The position numbers and the translations under genes are program-made. From Tannerella forsythia (GTDB taxonomy: Bacteria; Bacteroidota; Bacteroidia; Bacteroidales; Tannerellaceae): a stretch of DNA of 64,000 nt. The notes beneath the pieces were generated by a model. That model did no database searches. It was not told where the DNA came from and was given only the letters and a program-made list of their open reading frames with translations. The DNA is taken from NCBI RefSeq assembly GCF_003860135.1, contig NZ_RQYN01000006.1, forward strand, positions 1-64,000, read 5' to 3'. The first letter of the stretch is position 1. The number at the start of each line of letters is the position of its first letter. This document shows, one piece after another, positions 47,721-56,312 of the stretch.

Positions 47721-47773
47721 ATGGAGTGAATCTTCCTGCCGTCTCAGTCAGGGGGCGAGAAGACTCACTCCAT
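47721..47773. terminator. Bidirectional terminator between the receiver/ATP-grasp gene and a sulfatase
   Basis: A 15-bp stem ATGGAGTGAATCTTC with GAAGACTCACTCCAT (one wobble pair), followed by TTTT on the plus strand. The stem includes the last codons of the sulfatase. Confidence 0.7.
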
Positions 47774-49264
47774 TTTAAACTTCTTTATTTCCGGCTCACG
47801 ATGTGCTTCATTCATTTTCTGGTAAAGCACTTTGACAATGCGCGAATTTTTGTCGGCGATATTGTTTTGTTCGCACGGGTCTTTGCTTAAATCGTAAACT
47901 TCCATGCCGCGGTTTCCCTTCTTGATGTCACCGATGTACCCTTTCCATTTTCCCATCCGAATAGCTTTGCACCCTTCGTTTTCAGGGAACTCCCAATACA
48001 GGTAATCGTGCTTTTTCTGCTTCTTACCTAATAAAGCAGGCAGAAAACTTATACCGTCTGTTTCAGAGAGCTTTTCACCTGCTATCTCGGCTAACGTAGG
48101 CATCACATCCCAAAAGGCGGAAATATGATCGGAGATTGTCCCGGCTTTGATTTTTCCTTGCCACATCGCAATCATCGGCACACGGATACCGCCTTCTCTC
48201 AATGACGTTTTCCCCCATCCCTGTTCGCTTTTAAACGGATGTGCGCTGTCGAACCAAGGCGAATCGGTTCCTCCGTTGAAGGATGGGCCGTTATCGCTGG
48301 TAAATATGATGAGCGTGTTTTCATAAATTTCTTGTCGTTTCAGTTCGGTAATTAATTCGCCGATTTGCTCGTCGAGATAACTGATCATTGCGGCATACGT
48401 AGCTCTCGGATAACGCGCCGGAAAGTAACCGGACTTGCCTGAATAAGGTTCTTCGTCTCCGATTTTTTTTACATAGTAATCAATCCATTTGCGGGGTGCT
48501 TGCAGCGGTACGTGAGGTATAGGAGTTGTCCACATCAAGAAAAACGGCTGCTTTTTATTTTCGTCTATGAAAGAGCATATTTCCTTCCACATTAAATCGG
48601 GAGCATATTCTTGTTGGGTATATTTATCGTAATTGGATTCGAGCATCGGATCGGTTCCTTCATCGAGCAGCGTATGAGGCGATAAGAGTTTATTCTGTAG
48701 ATATTCGCGAAGCTCGTTTCGATAAAGGAACGGAGGGTAATATGTATGCGCCTGACGTTGACAATTATACCCATAGAAAAAATCAAATCCCATTTTATTG
48801 GGCGTACCTTCGGATCCGGGATATCCCAAGCCCCATTTGCCGACCATAGCTGTCATGTATCCCGCTTTTTTCAGCAGCTTGGGGAGGGTAACAGTCCCTG
48901 TCGGTAGCGGACGCTGGCCTTCGAGCGTAGAGTCGGCGAGCATCGCCTCGTGACTCCAGACGTCGCCTCGTTCACCCATTTCATCGTTTCCTCTGATGTA
49001 GGCGTGTCCGCTGTGTTTTCCTGTCAGGAGTACGCATCGCGAAGGAGCCGAAACCGGTGAGCCGGAGTAATGTTGCGTAAAACGAAGGCCGTCGCGTGCC
49101 AATTGGTCGATATGAGGTGTTTCAATTTTTGTTTGTCCATAGCAACCTAAATCGCCATATCCCAGATCATCGGCGAGGATATAGATGATGTTCGGCTTTT
49201 GTTGAGCCTGAAGAGCACCGCAAGCGGCGAAGCTCATTGTCCATATTTTCAGTTTTGTTTGCAT
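47765..49264 (-). CDS. Periplasmic serine-type sulfatase (S1 family)
   Basis: 499 residues from MQTKLKIW, which begins a signal peptide (SFAACGALQAQ). A longer frame (23 codons more) runs from inside a non-coding stretch and was not used. Seen: the metal site ILADDLGYGD, the catalytic SAPSRCVLLTG with Ser72 (S-x-P-x-R), KWGLGYPG and TSDNGPSF. Ser, not Cys, is converted to formylglycine, so an anaerobic maturase (anSME) must act. It removes sulfate from glycans. The substrate is unknown; neighbours suggest host sulfated glycan such as mucin (inference). Confidence 0.92.
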   Translation of the reverse strand: MQTKLKIWTMSFAACGALQAQQKPNIIYILADDLGYGDLGCYGQTKIETPHIDQLARDGLRFTQHYSGSPVSAPSRCVLLTGKHSGHAYIRGNDEMGERGDVWSHEAMLADSTLEGQRPLPTGTVTLPKLLKKAGYMTAMVGKWGLGYPGSEGTPNKMGFDFFYGYNCQRQAHTYYPPFLYRNELREYLQNKLLSPHTLLDEGTDPMLESNYDKYTQQEYAPDLMWKEICSFIDENKKQPFFLMWTTPIPHVPLQAPRKWIDYYVKKIGDEEPYSGKSGYFPARYPRATYAAMISYLDEQIGELITELKRQEIYENTLIIFTSDNGPSFNGGTDSPWFDSAHPFKSEQGWGKTSLREGGIRVPMIAMWQGKIKAGTISDHISAFWDVMPTLAEIAGEKLSETDGISFLPALLGKKQKKHDYLYWEFPENEGCKAIRMGKWKGYIGDIKKGNRGMEVYDLSKDPCEQNNIADKNSRIVKVLYQKMNEAHREPEIKKFKME

Positions 49265-49354
49265 GTGAAATAAATTTGTATTCAAATATCGCGGATTTTC
49301 TTGAATTTGCTCCGGAAACCGAGTCTCCGGCATTCAAAACAGCATATTTTACCC

Positions 49355-49538
49355 GTTGTTGTACAACAATGACCTTAAAACAGCAGTTTTGCCCCCGTTG
49401 TTGCACAACAACGACCCTTAAACAGCAGTTTTTGCCCTGTTGTTGTACAACAATGACCCTTAAACAGCAGTTTTTGCCCCGTTGTTGTACAACAACGCCC
49501 CTTAAACAGCAGTTTTAACCCTGTTGTTGTACAACAAC
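49355..49538. repeat. 42-bp tandem array with a 16-bp palindrome, five copies
   Basis: Units start at 49355, 49397, 49439, 49481 and 49523, exactly 42 bp apart; the last is partial. Each starts with the palindrome GTTGTTGTACAACAAC or a one- to two-base variant, followed by AAACAGCAGTTTT. It lies 90 bases upstream of the sulfatase start, a good position for a regulatory array. No gene is seen in 49265-49640. Confidence 0.9.
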
Positions 49539-49642
49539 GGCACTTTTTACCGCCCTCTCGGTTGTGTGGTCTCTCGTTCCGTAACTCGTAAATTCCGTAT
49601 CCGAGAGACTGAAATATAATCGAGCGGCAAAGAAATAAGAAT

Positions 49643-49674
49643 AAAAAAATGAGACTGTCGCAAAGACAGCCTCA
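49643..49674 (-). terminator. Terminator after the broken SusD gene
   Basis: TGAGGCTGTC/GACAGTCTCA stem (one wobble), then TTTTTTT on the minus strand, 19 bases beyond the stop codon. Confidence 0.8.
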
Positions 49675-49692
49675 CCTTCTTGCAATGACCGA

Positions 49693-50214
49693 CTACTCCC
49701 AGCCGGGATTATTAGGCGCTAACGCGGGATTTAACACGATCTCATCGGTAGGCACTTGATATAAGTAATATTTGTCTAACCATCCTTTACCTTCTTTCAG
49801 CGGGTCTGCCCAAAGATAGATATACCCTTCCGTCTTCGATTTGGTAGGCAGATGGGTGTTTTCGTCCCAGAGCGACTCTTTCACCCGTGATTGCTCGATC
49901 CACATCCCCAATTGTTGTTTGTTGACGAACCAAGGCGCGACTTTCCAGCGACGAATATCGTCGAATCCGAATCCTTCGCCCATCAGCTCAATGATTCGTT
50001 CTCTTCGTATCTCCCAAAGAACCGGATTCACGTTCGGATCTCTTTTGGGGTCGAAGTTCGCATCAATCTCGGCGACGTTCATACCGGCCACACCGGCTCT
50101 TTTGCGAAGCTTGTTGATCGTCTTGTCCGCAATCGCCTGATCAAACTGCCCTTGTTCCCATTTGCATTCGGCATAATTCAAGAGTACTTCTTCTATTGTA
50201 TCTTTCTCTTTCAT
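49693..50214 (-). pseudogene. C-terminal remnant of a RagB/SusD outer-membrane lipoprotein
   Basis: Only 173 codons remain, against ~500-600 in intact SusD proteins. The preserved part matches the C-terminus of the SusD_RagB type: EEVLLNYAECKWEQGQFDQA, INKLRKRAGV, RRERIIELMGEGFGFDDIRRW and the closing NPALAPNNPGWE. There is no signal peptide or N-terminal half, and a stop codon lies six codons before the first Met. It belongs to a different SusD subtype from the intact neighbour, so it is the leftover of a second glycan-uptake pair, not a duplication of the adjacent one. Confidence 0.85.
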
Positions 50215-50570
50215 GGCTCCTAGAAACGGTCAGAGAAACAATGCCAAATGTATCGACACAAAGACTTGTTAAACGAACCTGATCCATTGCAAATAAGATG
50301 CAATATTAGTTATTTTAAACGAGTGTTACAAATAGAGAGACTGATCATCTCTGATTTTACTTCAAGGAGTTTGCCATTCGTCCTGAGGTTTCTGATTCGT
50401 AAAAATAGAAGAAAAACAGGAGCGCATCGGGCATCGCCATGAATGATTAACAGCTAACCTCGATCATGTTTAAGTGTTTTTTACTCTCTGCAACGCTTCA
50501 CACAAATAGCAATTGTTAGGTCTTCTACTACTTCCTCAAAACAGATCGTTCACAATCACTCCCCGTCACG
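50215..50570. other. Gap upstream of the SusD remnant
   Basis: No N-terminal SusD sequence, gene or repeat is recognisable here, so the deletion of the remnant gene is complete in this window. Confidence 0.5.
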
Positions 50571-50612
50571 AAAAAAGAAAAGAGAGCCGCCTCGTTTTGG
50601 GGCCGCTCTCTT
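50571..50612 (-). terminator. Terminator of the susC-susD unit
   Basis: AAGAGAGC/GCTCTCTT stem followed on the minus strand by TTCTTTTTTCG, 24 bases past the SusD stop. Confidence 0.75.
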
Positions 50613-50636
50613 ATTTCCGACACTTCCAAAAAGCTT

Positions 50637-52289
50637 TTAGAAGTTTCCTGCAGGGGTATCCCACCAAAGACGCGTAGCGATATTGTCTTTGCCGCCACGT
50701 GCTTCGAGGATTTTTACACCCGAGTCATATCCCGGTCTGTTAAAGCTTTTCTCGCTCTGGCAGAACGGCAGACGACGGATACCGAGTGTTGTCAGCTCAG
50801 GGAACGCGCTTTTGTTCGCAATGATCGGGAAGAGCTTCGGATAGCCTGTACGACGATATTCGCTCCATGCGTTCAATCCTTCAGGGAATCCGGCGATCCA
50901 CTTCTGCGTGATAATCTGTTGCAGCTTCTGTTCGTTGGTTCCGTTGGCCATAAATTTCACGGGAACGTCGTTCATTCCTTTAATGTTCAAGGCTGGGTTA
51001 TGCGGATCTACGTAGTCGGCAGCCAGTGTGGTGCCTTCAACGTAGGTTTCATAATCGGCCGAAACCTTATAGTCTTCGAACGAAACACGGATTCCTTCCT
51101 TGTAGAAGTTTTCGGCCGTTCCCTTCATGGCCCATCCGCGCAGTGCGCCTTCGGCACGAAGGAAATACGACTCGGCACGCTTCATAATCGGTAGCGGATA
51201 GTCGGTCGACATCGGGTTGGTTCCGTCTGTGCTAACCATCGGGATCGAGTACATCTTATATTCACCGGCCGACGGAACTTCGAAACCGTTGCGAACGCCG
51301 TAGATCTTGCCGATCGAGTTCGTTTCCTTGCCGTCCTTGTCTTTGATATCTCCCTTATTCATCCATCCTACGGGCAAGGCCATTTTAACCAGACGAGGGT
51401 CATTGTAGCCCTTCAAGATCGACTCGAACGAAGCGCCAATGCTACAGTCGTTATAATCGCGGCAGATTACCATCAGCGGGTTACGTGTATTCTCGTCTTT
51501 TACTTCGATATTGACTTTCTCCAACACACCATAGGGGTTAGCTACGGCTGCTTCGGCTTCTTTCTTTGCCAGATCGGGCGCAACTTTTACGACGCGCATA
51601 GCCAGACGCAGACGCAACGTATTGGCAAACTGCAACCAGGTAGTGTGGCTCTTGCCGCACATCAGGTCGAAGTTCAAACGGGCAGCCACATCGCCATTTT
51701 TCTGAACAAATGCGGTCAAGCGTTGTGTCGCATCGGCCAGATCTTCGAAAAACGATTTGTAGATAGCCTCTTCCGAATCGTATTCGATAAAGATTCCTCC
51801 TTTTACGGCTTTCGAATATGGCATTGGGCCATACGTGTCGACGGCTTTCGACATACCGGCCACTTTCAGGATCTTGGCGATGGCTACGTAATCATCGGCC
51901 GTCTGTGTTTCCAGCAAATTCACACACGGTTTCATCACGTGCAGGAAATAATCTCTGAATCCCTGATTGTTCCAGCCTTCCACCATAACGTACTGGCTGT
52001 TGTTATTATTCGCAGCGAACGGAGTCGGGATAGCCAGATAGCCGGAATACAAGTCGGCATTGAGGTTTTGGATCAGCTGATATTCCCAGTTTCCGTTTGT
52101 TTGATTGTAATAGATGGAACGCTGCGCTTCCTGCATGAAGGAGCCGACTTGCTGAGCCTGCGAAGAGGTCAGTCCGGTCGGGTCTGTATTGAGTTCTTCA
52201 AAATTGTTGGTACATGCCGTTGTGCCGAGTACCATGATGGCGGCTGCCAGCAGACCGTTCTTCAGATTGAATTTATTGATTGTTTTCAT
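50637..52289 (-). CDS. SusD-like surface glycan-binding lipoprotein
   Basis: 550 residues. The N-terminus MKTINKFNLKNGLLAAAIMVLGTTAC is a lipoprotein signal with the Cys near residue 26; NNFEELNTDPTG follows, typical of the SusD-like_2 subgroup. The rest shows the helical TPR-like SusD pattern (KILKVAGMSKAVDTYGPMPYS, LRLRLAMRVVK, and IITQKWIAGFPEGLNAWSEYRRTGYP). It caps the SusC channel and hands it a glycan or peptide. susC is 18 bases upstream on the same strand, so they are cotranscribed. Confidence 0.93.
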   Translation of the reverse strand: MKTINKFNLKNGLLAAAIMVLGTTACTNNFEELNTDPTGLTSSQAQQVGSFMQEAQRSIYYNQTNGNWEYQLIQNLNADLYSGYLAIPTPFAANNNNSQYVMVEGWNNQGFRDYFLHVMKPCVNLLETQTADDYVAIAKILKVAGMSKAVDTYGPMPYSKAVKGGIFIEYDSEEAIYKSFFEDLADATQRLTAFVQKNGDVAARLNFDLMCGKSHTTWLQFANTLRLRLAMRVVKVAPDLAKKEAEAAVANPYGVLEKVNIEVKDENTRNPLMVICRDYNDCSIGASFESILKGYNDPRLVKMALPVGWMNKGDIKDKDGKETNSIGKIYGVRNGFEVPSAGEYKMYSIPMVSTDGTNPMSTDYPLPIMKRAESYFLRAEGALRGWAMKGTAENFYKEGIRVSFEDYKVSADYETYVEGTTLAADYVDPHNPALNIKGMNDVPVKFMANGTNEQKLQQIITQKWIAGFPEGLNAWSEYRRTGYPKLFPIIANKSAFPELTTLGIRRLPFCQSEKSFNRPGYDSGVKILEARGGKDNIATRLWWDTPAGNF

Positions 52290-52307
52290 ATATACGATTG
52301 CTTTATG

Positions 52308-55300
52308 TTAGAATGTTGCTTTCAAGTTAATACCAAAACTGCGTGTAGCGGGCAGCGCGAAGTAGTTCGATCCGGAGTAACCGTTTGACGTAGACATCGA
52401 CACTTCGGGATCGGACGGCGCGTCTTTGTAAAGGAAGAACAAGTTACGCCCGATCAAGCTTACGCCAAGGTCTTTGCCGGCACCCAGCAGATTGCGGAAA
52501 GCGTAACCGATCGACAACTCGCGCAGGCGGAAGTTCGTAGCAGAATAAACGTAGTAAGCTCCGCCTTTCTCTCTTTGTCCGATGGAACGATAGAATGCTC
52601 CGGCGTCGACTTTCGTGCCGTTACCGAGGTCTACTCCTCCGTTGTCGCGTGCGTCGGCCGAGTTCTGCGATACACCGTATGCGTCGAGCGTAGCTTGCGT
52701 CAGGTCTACAAAGTTTCCGCCGATGCGTCCGTCGATGAGGAAGTAGAGTTGAAGGTCTTTATAGTTGAATGAGTTGCTCCATCCCAGATTCCACTTCGGA
52801 TTCACGTTGCCGACGAACTCTTTATCTTTCGAAACAAGAGGAACACCGTTTTCATCTACTTTAATCACGCCATTTTCATCGCGTACGACGGTTTTCGAAT
52901 ACAGGTCACCGTACGATCCGCCTTCTACGAGACGCATGTCATAGCCTCTCAAGCTTCCGAGCCATACGTGAGTCAGACGGTTTTCTTTCGCTACGTCTTG
53001 ACGGTCGTCCAGCTTCTTAATAACGTTGTCGTTGTATGAGAGGTTGAATGAAGTTTTCCATGAGAGATCAGCTGTAATGGGTTGTCTCCAGCTCATGGTT
53101 GTTTCGAAACCGGTGTTCTGGATGTCGCCGGCATTAAAATAGTAGTTGCTGTATCCGGTCGCGGACGAAGCTTCCATACTGAAGTATTGGTTCGTATTGT
53201 TCGTCTTGTAGTAGGTGAAATCCATCTCGAAGCGATTATCGAACATCGAGAGATCGAACCCGAACTCCATCGATTTCAGTTTCTCAGGCTTCATTTCGGT
53301 AAAAGGAACGCTTGTGTTGAAATCGACCGAACCGTTACGGAACTTATGCGTCGGATTGGTGATATATGCAGGCATGTCGTTACCTACTACAGAATACGAA
53401 GCGCGTGCCTTCAACAGATTAAATGCTTCGGGCAGAGTCGTCATTTCGTTGATCAATGCCGTCAATCCGAACGACGGATAGAAGTACGATACGTTCGGTG
53501 TGTACGAAAGGGTCGATGACCAGTCGTTACGTCCCGTCACGTCAAGATAAAGCATGTCTTTGTATCCGATCTGTGCCGTACCGAACACACTGTTGAGACG
53601 TTTCTGCGTTTTCCAACGTTTGTTCTCCGATCCGTTCTTCGATCCGTTTGCGATCTGGAAGTAGTTCGGGATGTAGATGTCGCCGCCACCGGCTGCGATG
53701 ATTCCCGTTTCTTTGAGGTCTGTAAAGCTCGTTCCGACCGAAGCTGTCACACTCCACGCATCGAAAGTTTTGTTGAAGTTGGCCATCAAGTCGCCGTAGA
53801 ACTGGCGGCTGTCGTCGCGTTCCTGACGGTATTCGCCGTTTACGTTGTGCAATGTGGTCGAAGTAGAAGCGTAAATCTTCCGTTCATAAAGATCGGCAAT
53901 GCGGTCGTAGTTCAAACGTCCCTGAACGTTCAGGTAGTCCGTAATGTTGTAGCGGATGCTTGCCGAAGCCATCATACGGTCGCGTTTCTCGGTATGCGGA
54001 TTGCGGTGCAGCACCCAATACGGGTTGGCGCTGAAATCCTGATTTACCTCGCGATACCATTGTTGAACGGGATAACCCTTCACATCGTCGTACTTTTCAA
54101 ATTCGTTTTTGTATTGACGGAAGTCACCGTTAGCCGGGAACGTATAGAGTCCGGTCAAAGGGTTGCGATATTGTCCCGGCTCGTGACGGTTCCGGCCTTT
54201 CTGGATGATGTAATTCAGCGAGGCATTAACCGTTACTTTGTTGTCAAACAACTTGAATGTTTCTTTAGCCATCATGTTGTGGCGGGTAAACGTATTAGTC
54301 GGCATGATACCGCTTGCCGACGTGTTGGCATACGAAATGTAGCTTTGGGTCTTTTCCGATCCTCCGCTGATGGATATGGAGTTGATCGTGGTCATTCCCG
54401 TGCGGAAGAACTCATCGAGGCGGTTCGCTCCTTTGGCTTCGCCGCTGATTTTCTCGCCCCAGCTGTCTTGCGCCAGCGCGCCCGAACCGGATACGGCAGC
54501 TCCATACGTGCTTTGCAGCTTCGGAGCGTCTAAGGTTGTTTCGAACGTCGTATTGCTCGATACGTCTACACGCATGCTTCCTACCGATCCTTTCTTGGTG
54601 GTAATCATCACCACGCCGTTGGCCGCCATACTTCCGTACAGAGCCGCAGCCGAAGCACCTTTTAAGACGTTGATGCTCGCGATGTCGTCGGGGTTAAGGT
54701 TCGACAGAGCGTCTCCTCCATCACGTCCGCCATACTCGCCTTCCATCTGTGTCGTTGTCGAGTTGGCCATCGGAATTCCGTCGATTACGATCAGCGGCTG
54801 GTTGTTTCCCTGCGCCGATTTGTTTCCGCGGATCAACAGTTTCGACGATCCGCCCGCACCGGTAGAGTTCGGAGTGATGACCAAACCTGCCGTTTTACCC
54901 TGCAAGCTGTTGATCAGATTCGTCTCCTTAGCACGGGTCAATTCGCCGCCGCCTACTTGCTGCGTCGCGTAAGTCAAGCTCTTCGCTTTACGCTCGAGAC
55001 CCATGGCCGTAACCACCACTTCGTTAATTTTGATGGACGAAGAAGCCAGCGACACATTGATCACCGTACGTTCTCCTACTGTTTCTTCATGAGTTTCAAG
55101 ACCCACATAAGCGAACTGTAGCACATCGTTCGCATTCACATCAATAGTATAATGACCGTCCAGGTCTGTAATGACACCGTTCGTCGTTCCTTTCACCACA
55201 ACGGTTGCTCCGATCAACGGCTCGTTCGTATCGGCTTCTTTCACGACGCCGCTCACTTTCTTTTGTGCCAGCAGCACGTTTGTGCACAAAAAGAACAGCA

Positions 55301-55325
55301 CAAACATAAATAGATGTTTATTCAT
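52308..55325 (-). CDS. SusC/RagA TonB-linked outer-membrane transporter
   Basis: 1005 residues. A signal peptide (MNKHLFMFVLFFLCTNVLLAQ) leads into a carboxypeptidase-regulatory-like domain (GVVKEADTNEPLIGATVVV, residues ~25-105). Then comes the plug with the SusC marks INEVVVTAMGLERKAKS and LLIRGNKSAQGNNQPLIVIDGIPM. A 22-strand type barrel ends in the aromatic signal TRSFGINLKATF. With SusD it imports oligomers powered by TonB. A promoter lies 48 bases upstream. The flanking sulfatases point to a sulfated glycan; glycoside hydrolases and a sensor are absent from the window. Confidence 0.95.
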   Translation of the reverse strand: MNKHLFMFVLFFLCTNVLLAQKKVSGVVKEADTNEPLIGATVVVKGTTNGVITDLDGHYTIDVNANDVLQFAYVGLETHEETVGERTVINVSLASSSIKINEVVVTAMGLERKAKSLTYATQQVGGGELTRAKETNLINSLQGKTAGLVITPNSTGAGGSSKLLIRGNKSAQGNNQPLIVIDGIPMANSTTTQMEGEYGGRDGGDALSNLNPDDIASINVLKGASAAALYGSMAANGVVMITTKKGSVGSMRVDVSSNTTFETTLDAPKLQSTYGAAVSGSGALAQDSWGEKISGEAKGANRLDEFFRTGMTTINSISISGGSEKTQSYISYANTSASGIMPTNTFTRHNMMAKETFKLFDNKVTVNASLNYIIQKGRNRHEPGQYRNPLTGLYTFPANGDFRQYKNEFEKYDDVKGYPVQQWYREVNQDFSANPYWVLHRNPHTEKRDRMMASASIRYNITDYLNVQGRLNYDRIADLYERKIYASTSTTLHNVNGEYRQERDDSRQFYGDLMANFNKTFDAWSVTASVGTSFTDLKETGIIAAGGGDIYIPNYFQIANGSKNGSENKRWKTQKRLNSVFGTAQIGYKDMLYLDVTGRNDWSSTLSYTPNVSYFYPSFGLTALINEMTTLPEAFNLLKARASYSVVGNDMPAYITNPTHKFRNGSVDFNTSVPFTEMKPEKLKSMEFGFDLSMFDNRFEMDFTYYKTNNTNQYFSMEASSATGYSNYYFNAGDIQNTGFETTMSWRQPITADLSWKTSFNLSYNDNVIKKLDDRQDVAKENRLTHVWLGSLRGYDMRLVEGGSYGDLYSKTVVRDENGVIKVDENGVPLVSKDKEFVGNVNPKWNLGWSNSFNYKDLQLYFLIDGRIGGNFVDLTQATLDAYGVSQNSADARDNGGVDLGNGTKVDAGAFYRSIGQREKGGAYYVYSATNFRLRELSIGYAFRNLLGAGKDLGVSLIGRNLFFLYKDAPSDPEVSMSTSNGYSGSNYFALPATRSFGINLKATF

Positions 55326-55372
55326 ACGATCTTTTGATTAATTTTAATTATGTACTTATTTTAAAAACCGCG

Positions 55373-55380
55373 CAAAGATA
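55373..55380 (-). promoter_or_regulatory. -7 box (TATCTTTG) for susC-susD
   Basis: A perfect TATCTTTG on the minus strand 48 bases before the SusC ATG. Confidence 0.65.
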
Positions 55381-55699
55381 GATTCATTTTTCAATCTTAT
55401 GTCATTTTGTCTTGCCTTTAACAATTCGCTTAAGGCGTTCGGAATAGAATTTTTATAACAAAGTGTCATTTTGTCATTGAGGATTTAAAAAAAGTATCAG
55501 GCCGAAAGCCATCCGCCCTTTCTCATAGCAATCTGAAAGCACTTCGAAAGTCGTTTCCGGTTCTGCTTGATGTTTATCCCGGTTTTCAATTGCGGTATAA
55601 AGTTTTAGATCGTCAAAACACTTATTTTTCAGCATTGACGATCTTTGCTCCAGCCTGCCCCAAACTTGCGCGAGCATCTTATCCGCTTATAAATACGCA

Positions 55700-56170
55700 A
55701 AGCATGCGTTTGGGAGAGCTTTCATTACTTGTTAGCACTCAAAGTAGACGACATTAGAGGTCATCACAATTGCGCGGACTGAAAGTAGACGCTTTTAAGA
55801 GCTTTCATCACTTGTTTACTATTAAAATTATTGAATTTAGGAACTTTCATCACTGCGTGAACTCAAAGAAGATGATTTTAATAGCTTTCATTGCTTGACA
55901 ACCATTAAAAGCAATGATTTTTGGAACTTTCAAGACTGCACAAGCTAAATGAAGATGATTTTAATAACTCGCACCCTTTGTTAGCCCCTAAAATCAACGA
56001 ATTTGATAATACGCTTATTGGTTAGCACTCAAAAGCAGTGATTTTGGTAACTTACACTCCCTGTCAGCCCAAAAAGCGAATGATTTTAATAACTCATACC
56101 ACTTGTCAGCCTTAAAAATAAATGATTTTAAAAACCCACAGCATTTGTCAGCCCTAAAAACAAACAATTT
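55700..56170. repeat. Degenerate 42-bp periodic array, about eleven copies
   Basis: A TTTCATCACTTGT-like element recurs near 55722, 55761, 55805, 55847, 55888, 55930, 55970, 56011, 56052, 56094 and 56136, 39-44 and mostly 41-42 bp apart. Between them lie CAAAAGCAGTGATTTTG-type dyads. Copies have diverged far more than in the other arrays. It sits between the sulfatase and susC genes. From 55381 to 55699 no confident gene is seen (a 67-codon minus-strand frame at 55474-55677 was rejected). Confidence 0.75.
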
Positions 56171-56312
56171 TAGCCGCTTGCTCATTCATCGATTCACTAA
56201 TTTTCGCATTTCAGGCAATTCACTCCCGTTTTTATCCCAATTACACGATACAAGGTCGGATCCGCACTATATGTATGGCCTCTTTTTAATGGTCAAAATC
56301 GATCATTAATGG

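Noticed and set aside
49237-49518. Plus-strand frame with repeated Cys-Cys-Thr-Thr and LKQQF units
   Set aside because: It is the translation of the 42-bp palindromic array and starts inside the sulfatase signal-peptide region on the other strand.
49355-49538. CRISPR-like array
   Set aside because: The whole 42-bp unit is repeated; there are no unique spacers and no cas genes. The same holds for the 41-, 21- and 84-bp arrays.
50248-50442. 64-codon frame in the gap before the SusD remnant
   Set aside because: No promoter, no family and not related to SusD.
55474-55677. 67-codon minus-strand frame
   Set aside because: No recognised family, no promoter, no neighbour in the same unit; kept out for lack of support.
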